NCBI GenBank assembly: GCA_019638515.1
Contig: JAHBTS010000002.1
Span: 675,558-739,557 of the forward strand
Source of the DNA: Chitinophagales bacterium
GTDB taxonomy: Bacteria; Bacteroidota; Bacteroidia; Chitinophagales; LD1
Length of the DNA stretch: 64,000 nt
Direction of reading: 5' to 3'
Shown here: one piece after another, positions 28,027 through 37,846 of the stretch
Position numbering within the stretch: the stretch's first letter is position 1
How the letters are laid out: each line of letters opens with the position of its first letter
The notes under the pieces: generated by a model
The model's database searches: none
Told to the model about the DNA's origin: nothing
The model's input: the letters and a program-made list of their open reading frames with translations, nothing else
Translations under genes and position numbers: made by a program

Positions 28027-29577
28027 ATGAAAAGCTACTATTTTACTGAAGAACATGAACTCTTTCGCCAAGGGCTTAAAGAGTTTTTACAAAAAGAAGT
28101 AGCACCGCACATAGACGAATGGGAAGAAAACCAACGCATCCCAAAAGAAATTTGGAAAAAGTTTGGCGACATGGGTTATATGGGACTCAACTATTCCGAA
28201 CAATATGGCGGATCTGCCGTTGATTTTTGGTACTCAGTAGTTTTTTGTGAAGAAATTTCTAAGATGTGGAGTGGAGGTTTTGCCGTTACACCCAGTGTTA
28301 TTCAATACATGAGCACCACTTACATCTATAAACACGGCAGCGAATTTTTAAAACAACAATATTTAGCACCCACCATAAGAGGCGAATTGGTAAGTTCCAT
28401 AGGTATTACCGAACCCGGAGCAGGCAGCGATGTTCAAAACATACAAACCAAAGCCATTCGCCAAGGCGATTACTACATTGTAAACGGGCAAAAAACATTT
28501 ATTACCAATGCCGTTTATGGCGACTATATTGTAACTGTTGTAAAAACAGACCCCGCCAAAGGTTTCGAAGGAGTTTCGCTATTGGTAATAGATAGAAATG
28601 CACCCGGAGTAAGTGCCAAAAAATTAAAGAAATTGGGGTGGCATTCCTCCGATACGGCAGAACTCTTTTTCGACAACGTAAAAGTGCCGGTAGAAAACCT
28701 TGTTGGCGAAGAAGGGCAAGGCTTTGTATATCTAATGGGCGGCTTACAATTAGAGCGCCTTTGCGGTGCCATTTCTGCCATTGCAGCCTGCGAAGCGGCC
28801 ATAGAATACACCCTCCAATACATGAGCGAACGCCATGCCTTTGGCAGGCCAATAAACAAATTTCAAGTACTGCGCCACCGCATGGCACAATTGGCAGCCG
28901 AAACCGAAACCATAAAATACTACGTATATCACTGCTGCCGCCTGCACAACGATGGCGAATATGCCGTAAAAGAAAGCTCCATTGCCAAACTTATGGCAAC
29001 AGAACTAAGCGATAAAGTAGCCTACCAGTGCCTACAAAACTTTGGCGGTTACGGCTATATGGAAGAGTACAAAATGGCAAGAATGTTTCGCGATAGCCGC
29101 ATATTAACTATTGGAGGAGGTTCCACTGAAATTATGCGCGAAATTATTGCTAAGATGATTATAGACGATAAGCAATATAAAAAAACAGGCTTAACCATCA
29201 ACTACAACCAACAGCAACACAACACCGCCCCACCAACAGAAAGTATTTCATTAACCAATAATAAAAATAGCAACACAATGGCATTTGAATCATTATTTGC
29301 AACATTACAAGCAGGTGCAGCAGCAGCACCAACCTTAGGAAAAACTTTGAAATTCGATTTCGGTGATAACAAAGTATTTATTGACGGCACAGGCGAAAAA
29401 AACGTAGTTTCTACCGAAGATAAAGAAGCAGACTGTACCATTGGCGTATCTACAGAAGACCTACAAGCAATGATGGCAGGAACACTCAACCCAATGAGCG
29501 CTTTCATGGGCGGAAAAATTAAGGTAAAAGGCGATATGGGCATTGCCATGAAACTGCAATCACTTTTTAAAGGATAA
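28027..29577 (+). CDS. Acyl-CoA dehydrogenase fused to an SCP2 sterol-carrier domain
   Basis: Residues 1-385 form a complete acyl-CoA dehydrogenase: N-terminal helical part, SIGITEPGAGSD near 124-135, GQKTFITNA near 157-165, the C-terminal helical domain with ERHAFGRPI (about 267-275) and QNFGGYGYMEEY (about 337-348). It ends IAKMIIDDKQYKK, which is where such enzymes normally stop. A linker rich in Asn, Gln, Thr and Ser follows (about 386-418). From M419 (MAFESLFATL) to the end is a SCP2 domain of about 98 residues, with the GKTLKFDFG and DCTIGVSTEDLQAMMAG landmarks. The likely role is fatty-acid or branched-chain acyl-CoA oxidation with a lipid-binding tail. The fusion is unusual. Confidence 0.9.
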   Translation: MKSYYFTEEHELFRQGLKEFLQKEVAPHIDEWEENQRIPKEIWKKFGDMGYMGLNYSEQYGGSAVDFWYSVVFCEEISKMWSGGFAVTPSVIQYMSTTYIYKHGSEFLKQQYLAPTIRGELVSSIGITEPGAGSDVQNIQTKAIRQGDYYIVNGQKTFITNAVYGDYIVTVVKTDPAKGFEGVSLLVIDRNAPGVSAKKLKKLGWHSSDTAELFFDNVKVPVENLVGEEGQGFVYLMGGLQLERLCGAISAIAACEAAIEYTLQYMSERHAFGRPINKFQVLRHRMAQLAAETETIKYYVYHCCRLHNDGEYAVKESSIAKLMATELSDKVAYQCLQNFGGYGYMEEYKMARMFRDSRILTIGGGSTEIMREIIAKMIIDDKQYKKTGLTINYNQQQHNTAPPTESISLTNNKNSNTMAFESLFATLQAGAAAAPTLGKTLKFDFGDNKVFIDGTGEKNVVSTEDKEADCTIGVSTEDLQAMMAGTLNPMSAFMGGKIKVKGDMGIAMKLQSLFKG

Positions 29578-29597
29578 GTACTATTTATTTTACTGGT

Positions 29598-29638
29598 AAG
29601 CCTTGCGAAATAATTATATTTCGCAAGGCTTTTTTTAT
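29598..29638 (+). terminator. Rho-independent terminator after the acyl-CoA dehydrogenase-SCP2 gene
   Basis: The stem AAGCCTTGCGAAAT / ATTTCGCAAGGCTT (14 perfect pairs) has a six-base loop and a run of T. Confidence 0.9.
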
Positions 29639-29693
29639 TGCTACCTCAAGCATTAAAAAGCGCTAAATAGCAGCAAAAAACTACCGAAAAGCG

Positions 29694-29701
29694 TACATTC
29701 G
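29694..29701 (+). promoter_or_regulatory. Candidate -7 element of the M1 aminopeptidase gene, 4 bases from the ATG
   Basis: TACATTCG is the same octamer as before leucine dehydrogenase. It ends four bases before the start codon; no clear -33 TTTG is seen. Confidence 0.4.
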
Positions 29702-29705
29702 CCAC

Positions 29706-32102
29706 ATGCGCATCTTAGCTTTTCTATTACCATTCTTTGCTTACAGCCTCTCGGCCATTGCCTGCGATTCTCTAAACTGCCATATACCCGATGAGGCAGG
29801 CCGCTACCGCGAGCACAACGTAGATTTCATAAAACTGAAATTAGAAGTGGCTTTTGCACCTAAAAAAGGCACCGTAGCAGGAAAAGCAAGCTACAATTTT
29901 CAACCAATACAACCTGTAATTGATACGTTGTATTTAGATGCACCCGGCATAAAAATAGACACCGTAAAACTCAATGGTAAACTTCAAAAATGGCAAACCA
30001 ACGAACAAGGTGTTAGCATTTATTTTACCGAAAAACTCTACTGGAAAAAAAACTACCAACTCGAAATTGTATATACTGCACAACCTCGAAAAGGCTTATA
30101 CTTTATTGGATGGAACGACCCACAAAATCTATCGCGCAAGCAAATTTGGACCCAAGGGCAAGGAATAGACAACCGCCACTGGTTTCCCTGCTACGATGCT
30201 GTAAACGATCGCCTTATTACCGAAACCGTTATTACCTTCGATTCTGCTTACACCGTAATTTCAAACGGCAAACTCCTTTCAAAAAAGAAAAACAACCAAG
30301 GTGAATATATATGGCATTACGCCATGAACAAACCACATGTGCCCTATTTGCTCATGCTTGCAATAGATAAGTTTGCCTATAAAGATATTCAAGCAAAAAA
30401 CGGCATAGTATCGCGCCAATACTACTATGCCAACCAGCCCGAAACATTTGAACCAACCTACCAATACAGTAAAGAAATGATGGAGTGGCTGCCCGAAGAA
30501 ATTGGCATACCTTACCCGTGGGAAGTATATGCAAACATACCTGTGCAAGACTTTATGTATGGAGCTATGGAAAACACTACTGCCACCATCTTCACCGATT
30601 TCTATTTACAAAACAAAAGGCAGGCACTCGAAAGAAATTACATTGCCACCAATGCCCACGAACTTACCCACCAATGGTTTGGAAATTTAATAACAGAATG
30701 GAGTGCCACACACCATTGGCTACACGAAAGTTTTGCCACCTACTATGCCAAACTTTTTATGCGCAAAACCTTTGGCGAACCCAACTACGAATGGAACAAA
30801 CGCAACGAATACGAACAAGCCATCAATGCCGATAACCGCGACCATTTTCCCGTGGCACATTCCAATGCCGGCAGCGCAAGGCATTATCCCAAAGGCAGCG
30901 CAGTACTAAGCATGTTGCGCCATACGGTAGGCGATTCTGTATATAGAAAAGCAGTAAAAAATTATGTGCAAAAACACCAATTCGGAAACGTAGATACGCA
31001 CGATTTTTGGCGTGCCTTTATGGAATGCTGCGGCATCAATGTAGATTGGTTTTTCGATGAATGGATTTTGCACAGCGGCTACCCAATATTTGAAATTTCA
31101 ACAGATACAAGCAAACTCGATTATTACCAACTCACCGTAGCTCAAACACAACAAAAAAACGAATCGGGCAAGCTCTTTACCATGCCTGCCGAAGTAAAAG
31201 TGTACTTTACCGATGGCACCTTCGCAGCACAAAACAAAATGCTCTCCGGCAACGATACCTTCACCATAAAAATTCCATTAGGAAAAAAGATTGCTTACAC
31301 ACTTTTTGATGAAGGCGACCACATCCTTAAAAAAGTAATTTTCAATAAACCAACATACCAACTACAAACTCAAGCACTGCAAGCCAAACACTTTATAGAC
31401 CGCTACGATGCCCTCGTGGCATTACGCAAAACAGCTCCCGAACTTAAAAGCGATTTTTTAATTGCACTCTTCGATAAAAACAACTACTACCCTATTCAGC
31501 AAGAAATAATATACCAACTGCGCAAACCCAAAACAGACGCAGAACTTGCACTCTTCCAAAAAGCCATTAACCACCACAACCTATACGTGCGCAGAGCAGC
31601 CATAGAGTATATAGATTCCATTCCCGAAGCGCAACTAAACCACTACGAGCAACTCCTGCGCGACTCCAGCTACATTACCATAGAAACCACACTACAAAAA
31701 TTGTGTAAACTATTTCCCAACCAAAAAGCAAAATTCTTAGATGCCACCAAAAACATAGACGGCATCAACAGAAATGTAGAAATTACATGGCTCTCCATAA
31801 AAGCAGCCGATGAGCCTGAAACCTATGCCAGAAAATTGGTAACGCTCACTTCAAACAGTTATGAATTTCGTACGCGCACCAAAGCCATGAATGCACTCGA
31901 AAACCTAAACTATTTCAACGATGAATTGGTTGCCAATCTTATTGATGCCGCCACCAATCCAAATTCGCGCTTAGCCAATCCGGCAGCCAACACCATTCGC
32001 TACTTTTTAAAACGCGATAAGTTTAAAGAACTCTACAACGCCAAAATAGCAGTAGGCAACTACCCCGCTTGGGCAACGCAAATTTTAAACAACATAAAGT
32101 GA
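29706..32102 (+). CDS. M1 family metallo-aminopeptidase, exported
   Basis: The 798-residue protein has a signal peptide (about 1-19) and an M1 peptidase layout. The N-terminal saddle domain runs to about 230. The catalytic domain carries the exopeptidase motif GAMEN (about 285-289) and the zinc site HELTH at 318-322 with E341 (HEXXHX18E). A C-terminal region of alpha-helical HEAT-like repeats follows (about 560-798). It removes N-terminal residues from peptides, probably in the periplasm or outside. The C-terminus overlaps the miaA start by four bases (GTGA). Confidence 0.93.
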   Translation: MRILAFLLPFFAYSLSAIACDSLNCHIPDEAGRYREHNVDFIKLKLEVAFAPKKGTVAGKASYNFQPIQPVIDTLYLDAPGIKIDTVKLNGKLQKWQTNEQGVSIYFTEKLYWKKNYQLEIVYTAQPRKGLYFIGWNDPQNLSRKQIWTQGQGIDNRHWFPCYDAVNDRLITETVITFDSAYTVISNGKLLSKKKNNQGEYIWHYAMNKPHVPYLLMLAIDKFAYKDIQAKNGIVSRQYYYANQPETFEPTYQYSKEMMEWLPEEIGIPYPWEVYANIPVQDFMYGAMENTTATIFTDFYLQNKRQALERNYIATNAHELTHQWFGNLITEWSATHHWLHESFATYYAKLFMRKTFGEPNYEWNKRNEYEQAINADNRDHFPVAHSNAGSARHYPKGSAVLSMLRHTVGDSVYRKAVKNYVQKHQFGNVDTHDFWRAFMECCGINVDWFFDEWILHSGYPIFEISTDTSKLDYYQLTVAQTQQKNESGKLFTMPAEVKVYFTDGTFAAQNKMLSGNDTFTIKIPLGKKIAYTLFDEGDHILKKVIFNKPTYQLQTQALQAKHFIDRYDALVALRKTAPELKSDFLIALFDKNNYYPIQQEIIYQLRKPKTDAELALFQKAINHHNLYVRRAAIEYIDSIPEAQLNHYEQLLRDSSYITIETTLQKLCKLFPNQKAKFLDATKNIDGINRNVEITWLSIKAADEPETYARKLVTLTSNSYEFRTRTKAMNALENLNYFNDELVANLIDAATNPNSRLANPAANTIRYFLKRDKFKELYNAKIAVGNYPAWATQILNNIK

Positions 32103-33007
32103 AACCAACACTCCTTGTAATTTGCGGCCCTACGGCAGTAGGCAAAACAGCATTGGCTATACAATTGGCACAGCGCTGGAATGCCGAAATTATTTCTGCC
32201 GATTCGCGCCAGTTTTACCGCGAAATGAATATAGGCACCGCCAAGCCAAGCACCATAGAATTGCAAACCGTCCCCCATCATTTCATCAATAATCTTTCGG
32301 TTTTTACCAAACATTATAGTGCAGGAAAATTTGAATTTGAAGTACTCGAATTTTTAGAAAACTACTTCAAAAAAAACAACATTGCCATTATGGTGGGCGG
32401 CTCAGGATTGTTTATCAATGCCGTTTGCAGCGGATTCGATAAAATGGAAACCGACAACGAAAATGAACGCTGGATTACACGAAAATTCTTAAATGAACAA
32501 TCGCTGGAGTGGCTGCAAAACGAAGTACAACGCTTAGACCCCGAATACTTTGCTATTGTAGATACCAAAAACCCTGTTCGCTTAAAACGTGCCTTAGAAA
32601 TTATTTATGCCACCGGAAAAAAGTATTCCGAGCAACGTATTGGCAAAAAAGCAGAGCGCCCTTTCAACATCATAAAAATAGGGCTGCAACTCCCGCGCGA
32701 AATACTTTACCAAAGAATAAACGAGCGCGTAGATCAAATGCTCCAAAACGGCTTGCAAGAAGAAGCCACCGAACTCTATATCAACAAAAAATTACCTGCA
32801 CTCAACACAGTAGGCTACTCCGAATTTTTCGATCTTATAGACGATAAATTAACGCTGCCCGAAGCCGTTGCACTCATAAAACAAAATACCAGAAACTACG
32901 CCAAGCGCCAACTTACATGGTTTAAAAAAGATGAAAACATCCACTGGTTTCAACCCCAAGAAACCGAAGCAATTACTGCCTACATAGAACAAACACTGTT
33001 GCCGTAA
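32099..33007 (+). CDS. miaA: tRNA dimethylallyltransferase
   Basis: MiaA adds a dimethylallyl group to N6 of A37 in tRNAs reading UNN codons, which would include the tRNA-Phe in this window. The P-loop GPTAVGKT (10-17), the segment ISADSRQFYREMNIGTAKP (about 34-52) and VGGSGLFINAV (about 100-110) are diagnostic. I chose the GTG at 32099, which overlaps the aminopeptidase stop (GTGA); a TTG 30 bases earlier adds residues without family similarity. Length 302, as usual. Confidence 0.95.
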   Translation: MKPTLLVICGPTAVGKTALAIQLAQRWNAEIISADSRQFYREMNIGTAKPSTIELQTVPHHFINNLSVFTKHYSAGKFEFEVLEFLENYFKKNNIAIMVGGSGLFINAVCSGFDKMETDNENERWITRKFLNEQSLEWLQNEVQRLDPEYFAIVDTKNPVRLKRALEIIYATGKKYSEQRIGKKAERPFNIIKIGLQLPREILYQRINERVDQMLQNGLQEEATELYINKKLPALNTVGYSEFFDLIDDKLTLPEAVALIKQNTRNYAKRQLTWFKKDENIHWFQPQETEAITAYIEQTLLP

Positions 33008-33084
33008 ACCTGCTACTGTTGATTTCTTCTTACGCTCGCCCTTATATAAAAAACTATTATCGAAACTAAATTTAATAGGCAACA

Positions 33085-35265
33085 GTGGATAAAAAGAAAA
33101 AGTCTAAAAAGAAAGGCGGCAGTGTTGCCGATGCAGAACAATCTATTTTAATTGTAGTAAAAGCCTTAGAAAGCCAAGCCACATTGCAAAAATTGTTTCC
33201 ACTGCTAGAAGACGATTTTACCCAAGAAACCATTATTGAAGCACTAAAAAAATTAGAAGCAAAAAGCAAAATAGAAGTGCATCAAAGAGGGAAAATAAAA
33301 CTACTGCCTAAAGAAAGCACCACAGCTCCCACTACCAACACCACAAGCACACACCCACACGCTAAACACCTGAAAGGCACTGTAGATTTAACCAAAACAG
33401 GAGCCGCCTATATTATTATCGAAGATTCCGAAAAAGATATTTACGTACCTGCAAAATTCACCAAAGGAGCATTGCATGGCGATGAAGTTTTAGTTGAAAT
33501 AATTGGCCACTACAAAAAGAAACCCGAAGGCAGAATTATTGCCATTACCAAGCGCAGTCAAGAAAGTTTTATTGGCACCTTACACATTCACCGCACACAC
33601 GCATTTGTGCAACCCGAAGGCCAGCGCGTTACCTTCCTCATCCACATTCCATTAGAGCAAGCTACCACTTACGAAAACGATACTAAAGTAATTACCCGCA
33701 TTACCAACTGGGGCACACCCGGCAAGCACCCCACGGGCGAAATTGTAGAGCACATAGCAACCTTCGGCAAAAGCGATACCGAAATGAAAATGATATTGGT
33801 GCAAAACGGATTTCACCTGGCATTTCCCCCTGCAGTACTTGCAGAGGCGCGCAAACTTCCGCAAACCGTATTAGAAAAAGATGCTGCAGATAGAATTGAT
33901 TACCGCAGCGTTACCACCTTTACCATAGATCCCGCAGATGCAAAAGATTTTGACGATGCCATTTCCTTTAAAAACCTGCCCAACGGCAACGTAGAAATTG
34001 GTGTACACATTGCCGATGTGGCACATTATGTAACCGAAAACAGCGCATTAGATAAAGAAGCCTCTCTACGCGGCACATCGGTGTATTTGCCCGATAGAGT
34101 TTGCCCCATGCTGCCCGAAGAAATTTCAAATATCATTTGCTCCCTGCGCCCAAACGAAGATAAACTCGCATTCTCCACCATTTTTGAATTCAACGCCCAA
34201 AACGAAATCAAAAATATTACCATTGCCAAAACAGTTATTCATTCTAACCATAGATTCACCTACGAGCAAGCACAAGAAGTATTGGAAACAGGTAATGGCA
34301 CATTTGCCGAAGAACTCAAAATTATTCACCGCATTACCAAATCTATCCGCAAAAAAAGATTCAATGCCGGAGCCATTTCTTTTGAAAAAGACGAAGTGCG
34401 CTTTAGGCTAGATTCATCCGGTAAACCCGTTGAACTATACGTAAAACAACGCAAAGACGCACACCTGCTTATTGAAGATTTAATGTTGCTTTCCAACGAA
34501 ACCATTGCACGCTTCGGCAGCAAATTAGATGTAAACAAAAAACGAAGTCCCTTTGTGTACCGCATTCACGATGCACCCGATGCCGGAAAATTAGAGCAGT
34601 TTGCAACCATTGCTTCCCGCTTTGGCTACCGCCTAACCTTCGATTTAGAAAGCCCCAAGCAAGTGGCAGCCACCCTAAACCAACTCCTGCAAAATGTAAA
34701 CGGCAATCCCGAGCAAGGTCTTTTAGAGCAAATGGCCATCCGCAGCATGGCTAAAGCCTCCTACACCACCAAAAATATTGGGCATTACGGTTTGGCAATA
34801 GAACACTACACCCACTTTACTTCGCCCATTAGGCGCTATCCCGATTTGTTGGCGCACCGCCTTACTTTAGAATTGCTCAAAAACGGCAAAGTAGCAATAG
34901 ACAAAAGCGAACTGGAAGAAAAATGCAAAATAAGTTCCCTCATGGAGCGCAAAGCTATGGATGCCGAGCGCGAAGCCATTCGCTATAAGCAAGTGGAATA
35001 TTTGAGCGATAAAATTGGCAATGAATACGAAGGCATTATTACCGGAGTAATTGCCCGCGGCATTTTTGTAGAAATGAGCGCCTTACTATGCGAAGGAATG
35101 GTTACCACCGAGCGCCTCGGCAACGAAGATTTTACTTTCGATGAAAAACAACTTTGCCTGCGCGGCAATAAAACAGGCATTCGCTACAATATGGGCGAAC
35201 CCATCCGCGTGCGGGTGGTAGATGCCAACCTGGCTACGCGAAAAATTGAACTGGAAAAGATTTAA
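33085..35265 (+). CDS. rnr: Ribonuclease R
   Basis: A 726-residue 3'-5' exoribonuclease. The N-terminus is Lys-rich, followed by a winged-helix-like region and cold-shock domains (about 90-240). The RNB catalytic domain (about 270-600) has DPADAKDFDDAISF with the metal-binding aspartates and ...YTTKNIGHYGLAIEHYTHFTSPIRRY-type end, and the C-terminal S1 domain spans about 645-725 (EGIITGVIARGIFVEM). It degrades structured RNA. The start is GTG at 33085. It is probably a separate transcript from miaA (77-base gap). Confidence 0.95.
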   Translation: MDKKKKSKKKGGSVADAEQSILIVVKALESQATLQKLFPLLEDDFTQETIIEALKKLEAKSKIEVHQRGKIKLLPKESTTAPTTNTTSTHPHAKHLKGTVDLTKTGAAYIIIEDSEKDIYVPAKFTKGALHGDEVLVEIIGHYKKKPEGRIIAITKRSQESFIGTLHIHRTHAFVQPEGQRVTFLIHIPLEQATTYENDTKVITRITNWGTPGKHPTGEIVEHIATFGKSDTEMKMILVQNGFHLAFPPAVLAEARKLPQTVLEKDAADRIDYRSVTTFTIDPADAKDFDDAISFKNLPNGNVEIGVHIADVAHYVTENSALDKEASLRGTSVYLPDRVCPMLPEEISNIICSLRPNEDKLAFSTIFEFNAQNEIKNITIAKTVIHSNHRFTYEQAQEVLETGNGTFAEELKIIHRITKSIRKKRFNAGAISFEKDEVRFRLDSSGKPVELYVKQRKDAHLLIEDLMLLSNETIARFGSKLDVNKKRSPFVYRIHDAPDAGKLEQFATIASRFGYRLTFDLESPKQVAATLNQLLQNVNGNPEQGLLEQMAIRSMAKASYTTKNIGHYGLAIEHYTHFTSPIRRYPDLLAHRLTLELLKNGKVAIDKSELEEKCKISSLMERKAMDAEREAIRYKQVEYLSDKIGNEYEGIITGVIARGIFVEMSALLCEGMVTTERLGNEDFTFDEKQLCLRGNKTGIRYNMGEPIRVRVVDANLATRKIELEKI

Positions 35266-35275
35266 ACTGCGGTAC

Positions 35276-36634
35276 TTACTGCCGTATTAAAACCGAACTG
35301 CCACCCACTACTTCAAATTCTTTTTCAACGGTGGTATGCATTGTTTGGGCAAACTTAGAGCGGTAAATAGCCACATACTTTCCCGGTTGCAGCGCAATTA
35401 CCTCTTGCTTCTGCATTTCATTAAAATCATACACCTTTTGCAAACCTTCCTTACTTTTTAAAAACACAGCACCATATAACTCATAAGTACGGCTAAAAGT
35501 TACCAAGCCCGGAGCAGGAATAACCACCGTGGTTGTTTTGCGTTCATCTACCTTAAGCCGTGCAGCCGCAATGGCAGGATTGGTAAGCACTTCCACCACA
35601 TAGTTTCCGGTTATTACCTTGCGCTTACTGCCCGGTTGCAGCCAAAAATAAGTAGTGCTGTTGCTCGGCAATTGCACCAAGCACTTTATTTTTTCTACCG
35701 AACTATGCTTAGGCACACTGCCTGCAAACTGCACTTCCAATACACCTTGTGGCGCATCTACCGAAACTATGTTGTGTTCGTTGCGCTTCATACTTATGCC
35801 TTTCACAAAAACGGGCGGTGTGCTATGCACTTGTATATCGTAAGTAAAAAGTGGCGAAATGGTAATGGTGTCGGGCAAACCGCGTGCATTTAAAGTATGG
35901 TGAAAATGATATTTATCTACACCTGTTTTAGAGTCGGTAAGCGTAAATGCCACATCGGTTTCGGTGGGCTTGCCTGCTGCATCCAAAATATTGAGTTGGA
36001 AAGTAGTTTTGGAAATAGTTTCACCCACTGCCTTTTTTAATGCTTGGTTCAGTTCTGCTCCGCTTGCTGTATTGGTAAGTTCGCCTATGCAGCTAAACTG
36101 CTGTTGCAGCACATCCGGCAACTGAATACCCAGCACTATCGGCTTTAGCAGAATATTGTTCTGCTGCAATTTTTGCGTAACGGCACATGGGTCGCCACCA
36201 CAGCTTTCTTCGCCATCGGTAATAATTATCAAAAAATTGCGGCTCACCTCTCCGGTAGCAGCAAAATCATTGGCACATTTTTCTAATGAATATGCCAAAG
36301 GCGTTACACCATTGGGAACTATGCTTGCCAGCTTCCTCCGTATAGAATTTGAGTTTACATTGCCAAAAGCCATCTCTAAACGCGAATCTTTGCAGTTGTT
36401 GTCGCGCAGCGAAAATTGATGTCCATACACACGTACCGCAAATTCCACATTGGGCAGCGAAGCTAAGCTATCGGTAATTTCTATCATGGTTTGCATGGCT
36501 GCTTGCCAGCGGGTGCCGCCTGTCCAGTTCTTATTCATACTGTACGAAGCATCCAGCAAAAAAAGAATCCGTATTTTGGGGCTTTGAGCCACCATCCACA
36601 TGGGAAAAACCACAAGCATCAACCATTTTACCAT
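35276..36634 (-). CDS. Exported von Willebrand factor type A domain protein
   Basis: The 452-residue protein has a signal peptide (1-17, ending MVAQ) and a VWA domain (about 20-195) with an intact MIDAS DxSxS (D28, S30, S32 in LDASYSM) and the later T and D positions (GVTPLA, ITDGEESCGGD). The remaining 250 residues form beta-rich repeats of unknown type with no recognised domain. Such proteins mediate metal-dependent protein contacts. It faces RNase R tail-to-tail with 10 bases between. Confidence 0.87.
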   Translation of the reverse strand: MVKWLMLVVFPMWMVAQSPKIRILFLLDASYSMNKNWTGGTRWQAAMQTMIEITDSLASLPNVEFAVRVYGHQFSLRDNNCKDSRLEMAFGNVNSNSIRRKLASIVPNGVTPLAYSLEKCANDFAATGEVSRNFLIIITDGEESCGGDPCAVTQKLQQNNILLKPIVLGIQLPDVLQQQFSCIGELTNTASGAELNQALKKAVGETISKTTFQLNILDAAGKPTETDVAFTLTDSKTGVDKYHFHHTLNARGLPDTITISPLFTYDIQVHSTPPVFVKGISMKRNEHNIVSVDAPQGVLEVQFAGSVPKHSSVEKIKCLVQLPSNSTTYFWLQPGSKRKVITGNYVVEVLTNPAIAAARLKVDERKTTTVVIPAPGLVTFSRTYELYGAVFLKSKEGLQKVYDFNEMQKQEVIALQPGKYVAIYRSKFAQTMHTTVEKEFEVVGGSSVLIRQ

Positions 36635-36687
36635 ACCACAAATGTTGAAAATAGCAATTCAGTCTTATTTCAATGCAAGCAGTGTGT

Positions 36688-36972
36688 TTATACCGCTTTT
36701 AGAGACCACGCTTCCGGCTTAGCAGCAAACCATTGCTTTACGGTACTCCACGTTGCTTCAAAAAGTGGCGATTGGCGGTATGTGTTCAGCGCCTCTTCGC
36801 TCTCCCAAGTACTCAACGTAAAATATATGGGAGCATTGTCGGCACTTCTTTTTAATGCCACACCTTGGCAACCTTCAAATGCTGCAATTTGTGCCTTCCG
36901 CTCTTCAAATACTCGTTCAAAATTGGCACAGTGGCTTGCCTCAAATGTCATTTTAACTACGCGTGTTATCAT
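36688..36972 (-). CDS. Antibiotic biosynthesis monooxygenase (ABM) domain protein
   Basis: A 94-residue ferredoxin-like alpha/beta protein. The pattern MITRVVKMTFEASHCANF at the start, then EGCQGVALKR and FTLSTWESEEAL, matches the ABM family of small monooxygenase or heme-degrading folds. The ATG at 36972 overlaps the SDR stop by one base (TAATG), so the two are coupled; an upstream TTG start is rejected for that reason. The substrate is unknown. Confidence 0.85.
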   Translation of the reverse strand: MITRVVKMTFEASHCANFERVFEERKAQIAAFEGCQGVALKRSADNAPIYFTLSTWESEEALNTYRQSPLFEATWSTVKQWFAAKPEAWSLKAV

Positions 36973-37745
36973 TATTTTTCTTTGTGCCAAACATACGCAT
37001 TACGCTGAGCAGTTGGGTATATTACCATATTGGTAATATTTACGTGCGGTGGTGCGGCACACACATATAGCACAGCATTGGCAATATCGTCTGCTGTAAG
37101 TGGCTGGTAGCCTTCGTAAACCTTTTTGGCTTTTTGCACATCGCCATGAAAGCGCACTAGCGAAAATTCTGTTTCGGCAGCACCCGGGTCTATGGAGCAA
37201 CAACGTATGTTCGTACCCACCAAATCTATGTTGATGGCCTCGCTTAATGCCCGCACGGCAAATTTGGTGGCATTATATACGTTTCCTTCCGGGTAAACGG
37301 TATGCCCTGCTGTGCTGCCGATATTTACAATATGCCCCGTGTTGCGCTCTACCATCATGGGTAAAAATATTCTTGTTACATATAGCAGCCCCTTCAAATT
37401 GGTATCTATCATTTGTTCCCAATCACTAAAAAGTCCTTCGTAAATTTTCTCTTTACCCGAAGCCAGCCCCGCATTGTTCACCAATATATCGGGTACAATT
37501 TCGCGCGTTTGCAAATCGTTGGCCATTACAATTACCTGGCTTCTCTCCGTAATATCGAAACAATAACTCAGCACCTCCACCCCAAATTTTTCTTGCAGTA
37601 GTTCGCGGCTCACCTCTAGGCGATCGGCACGCCTGCCCGTTAAAATTAAATTTGCACCGTGTGCTGCAAAAATTTCGGCTGTTGCCTTGCCAAATCCGGA
37701 GGTGGCTCCGGTTATCAAAACCCATTTATGGTTAAATTGTTTCAT
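36972..37745 (-). CDS. Short-chain dehydrogenase/reductase (YdfG-like)
   Basis: The 257-residue protein shows the NAD(P)-binding TGATSGFG (12-19), NNAG (about 90), Ser in NIGSTAG and YNATK as the catalytic Tyr-Lys pair. It resembles YdfG-type 3-hydroxy acid/serine dehydrogenases, with a similar DPGAAETEFS segment after the active site. ATG 37745 was chosen over a TTG upstream. It is coupled to the ABM protein downstream and divergent from infC. Confidence 0.9.
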   Translation of the reverse strand: MKQFNHKWVLITGATSGFGKATAEIFAAHGANLILTGRRADRLEVSRELLQEKFGVEVLSYCFDITERSQVIVMANDLQTREIVPDILVNNAGLASGKEKIYEGLFSDWEQMIDTNLKGLLYVTRIFLPMMVERNTGHIVNIGSTAGHTVYPEGNVYNATKFAVRALSEAINIDLVGTNIRCCSIDPGAAETEFSLVRFHGDVQKAKKVYEGYQPLTADDIANAVLYVCAAPPHVNITNMVIYPTAQRNAYVWHKEK

Positions 37746-37846
37746 GTTTTCCACATTAAGTGCGCAAAACTTCAATTCTTTTTTTGAATTTCAAGTTAGG
37801 CTTTGTTCATTTGCACAAAATTATTTCACAAAACAATATTTAGCGT

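Noticed and set aside
28502-28888. Open frames on the minus strand of the acyl-CoA dehydrogenase
   Set aside because: They overlap a clearly coding gene and give products without family features.
33014-33086. Inverted repeat ACTGTTG/CAACAGT between miaA and RNase R
   Set aside because: The arms are seven bases with about 60 bases between, which is expected by chance.
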